Below, one piece after another: positions 50,941 to 62,060 of a stretch of DNA of 64,000 nt. The DNA is taken from contig NW_024104510.1 of assembly GCF_003945595.2 (NCBI RefSeq), positions 496,001 to 560,000 on the forward strand, read 5' to 3'. Below the pieces are notes generated by a model. It was not told the origin of the DNA, ran no database searches, and was given only the letters and a program-made list of their open reading frames with translations. The translations under genes and the position numbers were made by a program. This DNA is from Pipra filicauda (lineage: Eukaryota; Chordata; Aves; Passeriformes; Pipridae). Position 1 is the first letter of the stretch, and each line of letters opens with the position of its first letter.

Positions 50941-52649
50941 CAGCATTTAAGCATATGACTACACGTTAGACCTTTAAAAATGTGAAGTCTAAGGATCTGT
51001 AGAATCAAGCAATATGTGAATCCAATCCATAAATTGTTATTAACATCCAAGTATCTCACAGTATAGGCATTCCCAGATAATCATTGCATCCATGGCATCA
51101 TTTGAGAAAATAAATCTCATTCCAATGAAAGACAAAGCAGTACAGTCTCTGCTTGGGAGTTTCATGCAAATAAAAACAGGAAACAAACATCTTTCACACA
51201 CCATCCATTTGGAAGCTTCTGTTCCTGCTATAAAAATGGTGCCATTCTGTAGGCAACAAACTTCCCCAAGTTTTTGCCATCCATCATCTTTCATCTTTCC
51301 TCTTTTAACATTGCAGTCAATGACCAAACCAGCAACTTCCTAGTCTCACAGCTCTGCAGTTCTCTATAGTAGAAACCCCGGACTGAAGGTCTAAACTGGC
51401 CATACACATCATCTGGTACATCCAGTTAACATTTTAAATATAATTAGTGGTCCATATTGCATTTTCCCACTTGCTCACAAGTCCTGGTAATGGTAACTCC
51501 CTGTGCAGATTAAGTATGTAGCTGCACTAAACCTGCATTCAGTGCTCTCTGCAGAAGGAGTCTTTCACAAAGCTAAGGACATGGTGGAAATGGATGAGTT
51601 GTGGAGCCTATGGGGAGTCCTCCCACCTTTACAACCATCCACCTCTAACAAACTAACCTGAGCATTCCTCTGTTTTACATCCATAACCAGAGCCCACCAC
51701 TCCACTGCTCCTCAAAATAAGAGGAAGTAATCCCACCTGTCTCTGGAGATCTAGGCATTACACTGACTTTGCCCTAGGTATTTTACTTATGTCACTCCCT
51801 AGGAAGCAGATACAGAAGACATCACCTCATAGTCCAGCAAACATGACACTGCACACCTCAACTTTAGCCTTCAAGGTTTCCCTCATCCTTGGCCATTCTG
51901 CTGAGGCTGCCAATAAGAGTGACAATTAATGTCATTCGTGATGGGTCTGCAGGGCTGATATATGACTCTTCGGAAACTGGACTGTACCCAACATTTCTAT
52001 TTCCACAGGCCATTAAACAGCTGTCAGTGTTGACCTATAATTCCTCCTATCCCATCCCATGCAAATTCCGAGTTGGTGACAAAACGTGGAAGGCTCTAGG
52101 TACCCTCAGTCACCCAAGTGTCTAGAACAGGTAAACCTCTCCAGTTTCCAGCCACCTCCAGCTTCAAGGGCAGGCGGTCTTCTCTCCTGCTTTATACTAG
52201 GAGGAAGGAACTGGTTGTTCTTCGGGAAAGATTTCAGATCCAGCTGCCACCACCTACCAAAAATGGATTGGTCACCTTCAATTCTGGCAGAAATCTCCCC
52301 TACCAAAAGTGTTTAAATGGCTTTCAATCCCTTGAATATCAGCCTGGCCCAGGAAATTCTTTCAGGCTGGGTGATACCATCATTTTAATGTTGATATTTG
52401 TAAATGTAAAGAAAAATAAATCTATATTTACCTGTGATAAAATGCCTTTTAGATAACAGGTTTCAGCAGCAATTTTTTCCCCAGAAAAATTCAAGCAGGA
52501 ACTGGAGGGCTGAAGGTGCAGCATCTTTAGTAAAAATCTCTCTTCCTGTTCCACAGATTTTTTTTTCATTTACTTGTTTACACTCATCCCTCTTTTCTCA
52601 TTGTCACATTTTTTTTCCTCCCACTCCTTCTCTACCCACCCTTTACTAA

Positions 52650-52670
52650 ACATACATATAATATGTATGT
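52650..52670. repeat. 21-base perfect palindrome (cruciform-prone)
   Basis: ACATACATAT and ATATGTATGT are exact reverse complements with a single A between them. Being A/T-rich, it could extrude under supercoiling or be unstable in cloning and replication. It could have arisen from a short TA/CA-type repeat. Confidence 0.75.
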
Positions 52671-55609
52671 ATTAAGGAGGATTATTATACCATCCAACAT
52701 AAAATAAGAGCAGCTCTCAGAGGGCACATTAAGACTGAAGTCTGAAGCAAAAAAAAAACCACCTCATAACTTCTCCCTTCAAACCACTACTAATTCAGCC
52801 CTACTCCCTTTACTTCTGTCCTGTCTGTTACACACAATAGGTATTCCCCATGTGGGTGGATACAGCAGTGGCTGAGAGAGATCTCCTCCCTGAGCTTGGA
52901 GATGAAAGCCTGTTACCTGATTTTTATTTATGACCTCTAAAATGCAACGTGCAGAGTTACACATGAGAGACCCTGTAAACAAGGTGAGGGCCAGTTGCTT
53001 TATACAGCATGGAAAATTTCCATTTCTTGGAACAGACAGGTCAGCTTGGAAGGAAGTCAACCCTCAAGGTCTTTCTCCCTCTTTAGGGCTCATCTGAAAC
53101 ACCAGCTAACCCAGAGCGTGCTGCCCAGGAGTCAGGAAAGCCAAACAAACAGATCAGTGTAAGGCACAGCCTCAGCTGCAACAATATCTCCACTTCTTGC
53201 CTGGCCAGGCACTTGGAGGTGGGGTCGTGTTGTCAACCCCCTATTTCCTCAACTGCAAGGGTCAGCAGTCTGGAGATTTCTGCTAGAGAAGCACAGCTGG
53301 GACTGGCAAGCAGCAGTTGTCCCAGGGTTAATATATGCCTGTGTGCCTCCCCTGACAGACTTGGGAAACCAAGGAGAGAAAACCTGAGAACTGTTCCAGA
53401 ATTAGATCGGATGGCCCCGAGCCATCTTCCCAGCACTGGGTACCCAGAGGACTGGGGGAGAGGCTCAGTTTCACACTGATGGGCAGGTCCAGCACCAGCA
53501 AGGGTGAAGAGAAAAGTTCGTTTGCACCTCTGTTCCACTTTTCCAGCTCACCTCTTGCACCATCTGAGTCTAGTCTTTCTGCTTTGTTTTCTCTCCTGTA
53601 CCCAGCAGTGCTCTGACTTTCCTCCCCTCCCAGATCCCCATACACAGTTCAGCTCCAAGCTGTCACTCAAAAGGTTGACACTTCTGAAAAGTGTCCAGCT
53701 ACTTCAGCTATTTCTATTCTGCCTGGCATAAGGTGAAAATCTGAGTCAGCTGGCTGTGCTCTGTCAGGCTTTTTGCAGCCAGCGTCCTGCCTCTCAAAAA
53801 CACCCACCTAATTTTGGAAACACCAGCCTTAACTTTGGTGCTCCTGATGAGAAGCAGAAAAACACACTCAGCTTAATCCCAGCTGCAGAAAAGGATCCAG
53901 AGAAAGGAAGATGCCTGAATAGGAAAAAAAAACCAACTAGCTCCTACTCACTTACAAACATTTTATGTAGCTTTTATGGGAGGAAGACAGAAGGCTCTTG
54001 CCAAACACATTGTCTGGGCATAATTATTCTTCTCTCCTCCTCCTCCTGCCAAGCTAACCTCCCTCTGAATTGGGCCATAAGGAAGGAATGGAGCCAGACA
54101 GGACTTCTACACATTTTGGCTCAACATTCTGCAAGTGTAAGCTGTCAGGCAGCACTGTAGCAGCAGAAACGTGTTACTGAATAGTATGGGAATATTAATA
54201 AGCAAGAGATGAACATTAACATCTGTCACAAAGCATCCTTTCAGAACCACAAAAAGAATAGAAAAGGAAGAAGAGCAGAAAACAAACTTATCTGCTGTTC
54301 AGGGTAGTACTCGGTCATTATAGAGGGAACAAAGTTACCCCAGGCCAAAAGCTTCATCATCACAGTGGTCATTTGAAGTAAGTACGAAGGCTGAGACTTG
54401 CAAAATTGGTTTAACTTTGCTGCCATTGACATCAAGAGTGAGATACAGAGATATTTCTATGGAAGCTGATAGAACAACAATAAGCACTTTTTAATTACTT
54501 TTATAATCTAGGCCCCAAAAGCAATAAAAACCACACCCCTCAAAAAACCCACCCTCAAGCCCAAGCTCATTTCATTTCCAAGACCGGCTCTACTTTTGTC
54601 ATGCCTTATCAGCACTTCTCCAATTGCACTGAGAGCTTTGCAGTGCTGGAGGCTCTGCATGCTCCCAGTCTGTCCCAGGACTTCACTGCTTTAAAAATCC
54701 CATCAAAAACCTCTTCTCCAGCAACATAAACCCATTCCTTCTTTACAGTTTGCCACAAAACAGAGTTTGGTCCCCCTATTTTTTTGCAGGGATTTCAGTA
54801 GAAAAGTTTTTTTAGTACCTGAAGGCTGTAAAGGCTGGGGTCAGTTAGCACTAAAAAAATGTGCACCAATACTATAGTCTTATATTAATATCCCCCTAGA
54901 AAGCAACGAAATACAAACAGCAATGAATTCAAATCTGGACATTGAACCACAACACCTATGATGTATATGGATAAGAAAGCTGCTGTGGGGTGCAATAGCA
55001 AGAAAAAACTTTTAGAGGCCTCACCATGATCACCACCAACACCTCAGTTTTTAGACACTTAGTCTTTTTTACTTACTAATGATGAATAGTCATCTACCAG
55101 CCATGAGATATCTTTCCCTTTTAAGACATCACATGTAGTTGCCTCTTTTCTAACAAAAAACAGTAATGATTAAAAAAACATAGCAAATTCTCAGTATTAC
55201 TCACCCTTCACAACACATTCACCTCTCACCATTTAGTGCTGTGCCTGATTTCCAGCCAAGCCTACAAATGAAAAACTCACAACCTTGAGAGGAGAAACAG
55301 AGGCAGGGCCTCTTAGAGCTGCACCTCATCAGGTTAACGAGGCTGCCAAGGTGCCTGTCTCCTGGGCTGATTAGGTGTGCTCTGGTCTTTTCCCACAAGT
55401 ACTGTGAAGACCACGGATTCAAAATTCAGTTTTACCTCTTCATCCCCAACTAACTATTCTGTGGGACTTCATGGTTTACAACTACAGTTGAAACCAGAAG
55501 GAGGCTGTGTGCCATTTCCAGCTTGAATGTGGAACTTCTGGTGAAAAAGTGCTCTGTATTTCTTACCCTCGAAACTCTGGCTTTAAATCTGAATCAGCTG
55601 TGAACCCTA

Positions 55610-55623
55610 ATTCAGATCTGAAT
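55610..55623. repeat. 14-base palindrome next to an inverted partner
   Basis: ATTCAGATCTGAAT is a perfect palindrome. A further copy of ATCTGAAT lies upstream at about 55587-55594, so alternative stems are possible. No known binding site assigned. Confidence 0.55.
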
Positions 55624-57005
55624 CGTGGTTCTTTACCTTTTTCTAATTAGCACTATCACCTGTCTGTTATTGGCATGTCAAACAGATGTCATCTGTCATT
55701 AAAAGTGGCTCCTGTGTTGTAGTTTCATCAAGGTAGGCAGGAGACCCTGGAATGTATTAGCTATGGGAAAATCATGAAGAAACTCAGGCTCATGGTCTAA
55801 GCACAGTGCTGAGTGTGAAGTGCTGTGCTCTTCATTGAGTTCTGTTTAAATATCACCAACAAAATCAGTTAATGTATCTGCATCTTCTCCTCGGGAAGAT
55901 CATCTTCTCCATATTGAACATAAATATGCCCTCAGTTATCCACCCCTGCAGAGGGTGGGGAGGAACTGTGTTTGTATAGTGCTTTGTAAACCTATGTTTT
56001 CAAGAATTATCTGCTGGCACACAAGTCAGAAGCCGTAAGTCATTCAACACCTCCAACTAGGAAATTAGGTTCTACTGACATCCTTGGGAACGTTCTCGCT
56101 GGCTTGAAGCTGTTCTTATTTAGGTATCATTGCAAGTGTGTCCTGTAGCCAGTATTGTTTTGTGGCCAACACTATTGCTATAGCTCTATAAATCTGCAAA
56201 CACTCTGCAGAAGGAGTGTAGTGCCAAAAAATTGCAGAGTTCTCTGCTCTGCTTCCAGTTTGGGAACACATACTGGAGCAATACAGCTGCACAGATGTGG
56301 CATCCCGAACACCTGATAAAGCCACTCAGTAACTCAAGAGGGACTTCTGCATGTCTCTCAGCTGAAATGATTTTTTTCTGCTCAAATGTTACAGTAAATG
56401 AATGAAAAATAAACGGAAGTTATTGCATATTAATATTTCTAGGATGTATACACAGAAGAGGTATAGTTGGCAGTCACAGGGGTGTCTGTGTCTTCTCAAT
56501 CTTCCTTTCATCCCCTGACAAATCAGCTACCAGGCTTACTTTCCTTTGTAGTATGAAGAGGATAGCAGCATGCTGGGGGACTGCCTACTGCAAGAAAAAT
56601 AGCCCCTTTACCGAGAAGAATGAACATCAATCCAAGCTGATGGGGCCAAAGGGGACTTCACAGTGCTGCAAACCCCACCTTCCCATCTGTGCAACAACTG
56701 CAGGAGAGAGCCGGGAACCCCAGAGATGCTCTCTCTTGGCACCCTCCCAGGTTCTCAGCTGGCTGCTCTGCTCCTGCTTGGTGTGAATGAGAGAAACTCT
56801 GGCTTCAGATGCTATCCTGCCTCCTTCCAAAACCCCACAGTCTGGCAGGAAGGGAGGTGCTTTAGCAAGGGGAACTCAAATTTATTCAGTGCAATTCAGC
56901 CTGCTGCAGAGGAGAGCTCTTGTAGAGCAGGTGGCAGCATCACAGAGATAACAGTACCTACAATAGCTCTGCAGCAATAATTAGCATTATGCCAAAACCC
57001 ATAAC

Positions 57006-57296
57006 ATGGCACCTCCTGGGCCTGTCTGCTCCACTAACCAGTGCTGCCACCCACAGCAGCTGCATCCACATTCTACCACCTGCTGCAGTCCAGCTCCAGT
57101 GTCACTACCAGGTGAGCAAGTTAGTGCCTGTCTAACCGGTGACCATTCCATCTTCTCCAGCACACCATCTGCCAGGCAGGACAGCATTCCTCCCAGGTCA
57201 GATATTAATGGACAGCAGCAGTCCTGTCTGTGGAGCTGCTACCTGCCTGAGAAAACGGAAAGGGAAGAGAATGGAGGGTTGCCAGATCTGTACTGA
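57006..57296 (+). CDS. Small ATG-started open frame with splice-like sites (hypothetical)
   Basis: A 96-codon frame starts at an ATG in good context (AACATGG) and ends at 57294-57296. The start is MAPPGPVCSTNQCCHPQQLH; the product is proline-, serine- and cysteine-rich with no membrane segment or known domain. The same DNA holds acceptor-like sites ending at about 57057 and 57159. A good donor-like CCAG|GTGAGC lies at about 57111, and another CCCAG|GTCAGA near 57196. This could mean noncoding-RNA exons instead. A frame of this length is expected by chance in a G/C-richer patch, so the call is weak. Confidence 0.15.
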   Translation: MAPPGPVCSTNQCCHPQQLHPHSTTCCSPAPVSLPGEQVSACLTGDHSIFSSTPSARQDSIPPRSDINGQQQSCLWSCYLPEKTEREENGGLPDLY

Positions 57297-57454
57297 CACC
57301 AACTCCCTGTGTTATGTGCTGTTGCCATGGGATTTTGCCCTTCAGCTGGCTCTTAAATGACTGCTCAGCTGGAGTGGGCTACTGTCTGGCCTTGCAGCTC
57401 ACAGCGCAGGAGGGAATCTGAAGAAAGCGGCTGTTCCACTGCTGAGATGGGGAC

Positions 57455-57565
57455 AGTGGGTTGTTATTATTTATATTGTGGTACTGCCTAATATGTTCTG
57501 GGTGCTTTCCAAAGACAGAGAGAAACATGGGCCCTGCCCTGGAGAGACATGTATAATTGAAAGAG
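57455..57565 (+). repeat. Old dispersed amniote repeat (family not assigned)
   Basis: TTGTTATTATTTATATTGTG, then GGTACTGCCTAATATG, then GGGTGCTTTCCAAAGACAGA and GGGCCCTGCCCTGGAGAGAC. This follows a repeat I know from reptile genomes: TTATTATTTGTATT, then GGTAGCGCCTAG, then AGGCGCTGTACAAACACA and CAGTCCCTGCCCCAAAGAGC. I am unsure which family name applies (MIR/L2-like). The order of blocks matches; ends are approximate. Confidence 0.55.
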
Positions 57566-57629
57566 CAGTCAGTGCATTATCCAAGCTGTGGGCTCTCCGA
57601 ACAACCATCCCTCCCATTCAGAGAATTGT

Positions 57630-58065
57630 TTCAGGCTGAAAGGAGTGCTGGGGATCATGCAGACCACCCCAACTACTGCCATGGACTGGGATTTATTTAA
57701 TCTTCCCAGAGCAATGGCTGGAAGCTCAGAAGAGATTCCACAGTGTCCCTTGATAATTTGTTCCAATTGCTGTAACTCTTCTTGGAATGATGAGGTTTTT
57801 TCCTAATATTTATACTAAATGTTCCCTGCTGCAGCCTCAAGCCATAACAGCATTTTCTGTCGTTTTACTAATGAGAGTATTTGATGTGTGCTCTTCCTCA
57901 GAACATCCCTTAATATATCTGAGCACAGCCAGCCTGTCTCCTCCGCGGTACGAACCAGCCCAGGGCTCCCAGCATTTCCTCAGAGGCCACAGCACTTTCA
58001 AGGGTCAGTGTGCAGCTCCAGTCAGCTCGCCTGTCTTCATCTCAGCTGGTACAAATGAACACTAA
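57630..58065 (-). mobile_element. Old CR1 LINE, 3' part (antisense)
   Basis: In order along the + strand it matches the reverse complement of the CR1 3' part. The tail side reads CTGAAAGGAGTGCTGGGGAT and CATGCAGACCACCCC. Then GAAGAGATTCCACAGTGTCC (from GGAGACTCCACAACCTCT), TTGTTCCAATTGCTG, and a TTTTTTCCTAATATTTATAC, TAAATGTTCCCTGCTGCAGC block. That block matches the characteristic TTTTTCCTAATATCCAACCTAA...CTGCCGCAG. The part 57900-58065 (CTGTCTCCTC, CCCAGGGCTCCCAGCATTTC, CTCAG) fits the adjoining CR1 coding end. Strongly diverged, no usable frame, clearly older than the copy at 34700. Small open frames here are by-products. Confidence 0.8.
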
Positions 58066-59225
58066 ACACAGAATCTTTCTCTGACTTTCTTAATAGGTAC
58101 CACATGGCCAACGCTCTCAAAGCCTCCAGCATTCAGGCCCTCTGAGCTCTTTGCACCATCATTTAGGAGCCTTCACAACCATTGGCACAATGGGGGACTC
58201 TTGAGTTGTAATTGAACTCTTTTGTTACCAATGCAGAGAGAAAACTGCAGGTTATTCGTGCACTAGGGAATTATATTTTCCCTCAAATTCTCCTTTTTTT
58301 TTTCATGTAGGTAACTGGTAAAAGCATACATGTTGTAGTCTCAGCCATGAAAAACAAATCAATTATTTATTGCAAGTCTTCCTGGGCAAATCCTTTCAGA
58401 ATCATTTTCTAATCTCTGGTGTCCCAGCTGAAGCCCCTGGAAAGGAACTCAATTTCTGAGAGCATCATGTAATTATGCAAGGCCTTTTATTGGTGTCTGG
58501 GCACCCAGAATCCTAATACCCTCTGAAAATGTTGGTTGTCATTGGCAAGCAACTGGTTAAAGTGCACAGCAGCAGCCTGGGTCTTCCACTCTGCATACAA
58601 CTACATAGCTGTGAATTTACCAGGAGTCATGAACAGCAAAGACTAGATGGATGAAACCAAGGCTGCTCTTGCTTTGTGATTTGTGATTTATCTTGACAGG
58701 CATAAATCAATGAGAAAAGAAAAAGGAAAGGAAAAGGAAGGCAAAGGCAAAGGAAGGCAAAGGGAAAGGAATTGGAATCCAGGACACAAGATCTGTAAAG
58801 AAGGATGTTTTGCAGAGTTTGCCATGAGGTTTTAGATGGCCTTCCTTAATCCTGACTCAGAGAATGCATGAATATTCCTGACTCTAGGAGGACAGAATTA
58901 TGTTACATAATATTATTCTCTCTGAATTTTCTCTCTGAAATGCATGCATGGGCTTCATGGATGTTCTGTGCTTGCTACGGAGTTTAGTACTCATACAAAA
59001 AAAGTATTTGCTTCTGCCAGTTTTGCCTGTCTTCTCTTGGGGTCCTGAATCATATCCTAGACAAGCTTATCAGCCCTCAATCAGGCCCTCAATAATCAAT
59101 GACTTTAAATGACAATTAGGCTTAAGTATTCAGGAAGAGCAGGCAATTAATAATCAAGAACTAGAGGATATTCCTCCAGTTGGCTTCCAGGTCCTGCTTT
59201 GAAACTCCCCATGTATTAAGGGCTT
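58066..59225. other. Noncoding stretch
   Basis: No gene recognised. Contains the purine-rich tract listed next and a short ATTTGTGATTT duplication near 58677. The ATGCATGCATG word at about 58940 is a small palindromic repeat. Confidence 0.55.
58713..58772. repeat. Purine-rich (GGAAA/GGCAAA) tract
   Basis: About 60 bases made almost only of A and G on the + strand, built from AAAGG, GGAAA and GGCAAA units, with a few C interruptions. Such polypurine tracts expand by slippage and can form triplex DNA if mirror-symmetric; this one is only loosely so. Confidence 0.85.
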
Positions 59226-59300
59226 GAAGAGTAGCCTAATGGTTAGAGAAGCATAATTGGTATCATAAAGCCTGGTATTTCTTCTCAGCTTAGTACCAAC
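59226..59300 (+). mobile_element. tRNA-derived SINE head (sense, old)
   Basis: AGTAGCCTAATGGTTAGAGA resembles the A-box region of tRNA-derived SINEs (TGGTCTAGTGGTTAGAGC-type). It is followed by AAGCCTGGTATTTCTTCTC, which loosely fits the 'gACTCCTGGGTTCTATTCCC' B-box region. The promoter-like half is clear; the body after 59300 is not recognisable. It could be the 5' end of a MIR or a related amniote SINE. Confidence 0.5.
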
Positions 59301-59553
59301 ACATCCATGCAAACATTTTATATTGCATTTGGCTGAGCACCCGAGGTGAATCCCATTCTGGTCTTGCTGTTCTCCAGCTACATAAGCAGGTTAATACATC
59401 AGAAGGCTCCTGGGAGCCTTTGCCAGCCACTGTGCCCATCACCATTTGCAAATCTAATGTGCAATGTTTCACAAAGAAAACTGGAGCCCTCAGCACATAT
59501 CCCAGATGACTGGGATGACCTGAAAGAGACTGGAAGCCTTTAATGGGGGGACA
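59301..59553. other. Noncoding stretch
   Basis: No gene or repeat recognised. It contains TTTAAT at 59539-59544, which reads ATTAAA on the - strand just beyond the stop of the small - strand frame listed next. Confidence 0.5.
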
Positions 59554-59643
59554 TCAAGCTGCTTTGTGACCAACCACAACGATACCCACGGTCATAATGA
59601 TGACACCGATCAAAGCACAAACGGAAGAGGCAACTATTGGCAC
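59554..59643 (-). CDS. Possible small terminal exon with membrane segment (hypothetical)
   Basis: On the - strand, 29 codons open between stops, starting VPIVASSVCALIG and continuing VIIMTVGIVVVGHKAA before TGA. It is an almost ideal membrane-spanning segment. The DNA has four CpGs in about 60 bases in otherwise CpG-poor sequence and several C-ending Ile/Val codons, as a conserved exon might. An ATTAAA lies about 10 bases after the stop. Against it: the only upstream AG sites (TGTGAG, CCAATAG) lack an adjacent pyrimidine tract, and 29 codons is short. I do not recognise the family. Could be the end of an unseen - strand gene, or chance. Confidence 0.15.
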   Translation of the reverse strand: MPIVASSVCALIGVIIMTVGIVVVGHKAA

Positions 59644-60799
59644 TCACAGAATATCCACTTTGAGGACAGGGAGATAAGGAGCTGCGCTGTGTGTGGAGCC
59701 TTGCAGGGACCATATGTGCTGCAACATGGCAGGACTCCGGAAATGCCAAGGCAAATCAGACAGGTTGTGCAGTCAGCACAGCCAGCGGAGGCAACACAAG
59801 CTTTCCCTTTGGAACAGGAAAGGATGCTGGAGTTTGGGCAGCCCCAGGACCAAGAGGTTGCAGCTGCCTCACTGATTTTGCTCTAGGTTAAAGCTGACAG
59901 CTGCAAAAACATTCCATGGACTGGCTGTTCTTTGTGGGGTTTGTCACTCAAAGCCAGTGTTTGGCTGGACTCGGAGAGAATCACAGACTCACTGTTTCAA
60001 GCACGGGAAGCAAAATGAAAAGCCACAGCTAGGACAGCTGCTTCCTTCAGCCTCCCTGACCCCTCGGGTGGAGACCAAAGCAAGTTGTTTCCCCTGTTAT
60101 CCTCACTGGCTTGGAGGGCAGCCCTCACACATGCTATTAATTCTTAGTAGGGAGGAGGAGCTCCCGGGGGACCACAGGTGAAGTTGGTGAAAATCCAAAA
60201 AATCATAAAAGTGAGGTTTCAGCAATGATTTTTGTTCTGCACAAGAATGAAATGAGATGTGTAAATCTTCCCTGGAAAATGAGTTTATCCTTTGCTGAGT
60301 AGAGACCCTATCCCAGGTGAGTGCCTTCACAGCTAGGCAGAGATCCAAGATGCTGGAGATTTTCCAAATCAGGCTGTAGCATTATTCTTTCAGTTTCTTG
60401 TGAGTTTTACGTCCCAGTTGTTCAAAACAGGGAGTGCCACTGCACTGTGGTGTCCAATGCTGGGGGCTCTTCTCTTCTCTCCTCCCCTCCAGCTTGCAAA
60501 TGAGAAACTTTCCCAACAGCATGTTAGCTGAAACTCCCCTGGGAGAGCTGGTGGAGGAACATTGACAAATATTTAATGTAAGACGGGGCAGAGATGGAAA
60601 ATGAGCACCAAGACATTCTGATGGGAGCATATTTAGAAAGGACATTGTGTATCTCAGGTATTTTCAGATCAAATGAGAAAGCAAGGTTTAACTGGTTCCT
60701 TATGTTAAGTGACCCCTCACTGAAGGCGGCAGGCTCAGAAGTGAGCCTTTGGTTCACTAGAATTCTTACTCAGCTGCTTAGATCCTTGGTGGGTTACTT
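59644..60799. other. Noncoding stretch
   Basis: No gene recognised. Three + strand frames of 60-106 codons overlap at 59566-59891; such mutual overlap argues against coding. Moderately G/C-rich. Confidence 0.5.
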
Positions 60800-60892
60800 G
60801 AGAGCATGCAAACAAGTTGAAATAGGATGGGAATGAAACCCAGATTCCCTGTGTCCCAGAGTTCTATTTACCAGATCGTCATTCCTTGCAGA
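60800..60892 (-). mobile_element. tRNA-derived SINE / MIR head (antisense)
   Basis: GGATGGGAATGAAACCCAGA, then TTCCCTGTGTCCCAGAGTTC, then TATTTACCAGATCGTCATTCC. This is the reverse complement of the tRNA-like head of MIR-type SINEs; antisense copies typically read GGATTGAACCCAGGTC...CAGTGCTCTA...CCACTAGACCAT. The GAAACCC (B box) and CTATTTACCAGATC (A box) parts are in the right order and spacing. The adjoining body on the 5' side is not clearly recognisable. Confidence 0.6.
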
Positions 60893-61399
60893 CACATTGC
60901 ATGTGACTCATATCTACAATGTCAGAAGTGAACCAACACACCCCAGTAAACCGAGGAATGTTTCCAGACCTGCTGTGACCTAAAGTTCCTCAGGATTTCA
61001 GTCTCCCAAGGAGGGAAGGGAAGGCAAGAACAGACAATATGGGCAGCTGTGCAGGAACACTCCTCATCCATCACAGAAAAATCCTTTCACAAAATGATCA
61101 AATATTGTCTCAGAATTAGATTATTTACTCCTACCGAATAGTCCCTCCAGAACTGCACTCTTCTGTCAAAAGCCTGAGAATTTCTCTAATTCTTGGGATA
61201 AACATATTTTCAGTAGAATATAACAATATTCTTGACCAATTCATGCCCTTTCATTTCTGTGCCAAAGTTGATCTTCAGCTTAAATAGGTTTTAACACCCT
61301 AGCTCTGTGTGCCAGAACAACTGTATCCCCTCTTGGCCTCATCCTCTTAGGCAACTGGTAACTTCCCTTCATCCTTTTTTAACAGTACCCTCTGTCACC
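60893..61399. other. Noncoding stretch bordering the LINE fragment
   Basis: Nothing clear is seen up to about 61290. The part 61290-61399 may be the outer edge of the L3/CR1-like copy that follows, but resemblance there is weak. Confidence 0.45.
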
Positions 61400-62060
61400 T
61401 CCTCTCTAACCTGCTTCTTTCCCATTTTTTTCCATTTCTGTGGTAATCTCAAATTTCTATAGCTTTGTTAAAAATTCCCCATCATGACCTTATACTTTTA
61501 TAGTTTCACCAAGGTCTAGACAGATGTGATCTATCACATCTCCTTTGTCTAGATCAGCTATCTTAACAAAGAAAACCATGAAGTTAGTCAGACATGATTT
61601 ATCCTATAAACACTTGTAATTTATTCCATTTTCCAATTTCTGCCTTGTCTTTAGTTATTGTTTCTTTCAATAATTGTTCTACCCTATATGCTGCAGTGGT
61701 CAGAGTGATTGGTTTATAATTTTCCAGACAGCTTCCTCCCTCCATCTTAAGTATAGGTACTACATTTTCTATTCTCTAATCATATAGCACTACCTTTACC
61801 TTGATGGATTCATTAAAATGCTTTCTAATAAACTTGCAATTTCATGTGCCAACTCTCTCAGATTTTGAGAATGAAGATTATTTGGTTCCTTAGCACAGGC
61901 CAGTTAAGCACCTTCTGTTTTCTTTCCCATTTGCCACTCTGCATTTTTTCCACATTCAATATCTTTAAAAGGTACCTATTACAAGTTTGGGTCATCCCTG
62001 GACTCCTTAAAGAAAAAAAAAGTTGGGTACACCCACCCATTTTCTGCATCAGATCATTGT
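61400..62060 (-). mobile_element. L3/CR1-like LINE, reverse-transcriptase fragment (antisense, very old)
   Basis: Matches in order the reverse complement of the reverse-transcriptase region of L3/CR1-type LINEs. TCACATCTCCTTTGTCTAGA, AAGTTAGTCAGACATGATTT (antisense of the 'KSCLTNL' region) and GTGATTGGTTTATAATTTTC (antisense of the 'NYRPISLT' region) come first. Then TATAGGTACTACATTTTC (antisense of 'NVVPIFK'-type codons) and GAATGAAGATTATTTGGTTC (from 'GAACCAGATGATCTTCATTC'). No frame survives; this is a fossil on the - strand. L3/CR1-like copies are found throughout amniotes and predate birds. The edge beyond 62000 is uncertain. Confidence 0.75.

Larger units (their letters stand above)
48325..57005. 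other. Noncoding stretch, no gene recognised
   Basis: A/T-rich to moderate composition. T13 run at 49963-49975, a G-rich stretch at 50605-50622, an A/C-rich tract at 50884-50940 (listed), and palindromes at 52650-52670 and 55610-55623 (listed). The 53210-54160 part is stop-poor, with overlapping 75-134 codon frames on both strands, none recognisable. A 77-codon ATG-started frame at 56553-56786 is cysteine-rich but resembles nothing known. Confidence 0.6.
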
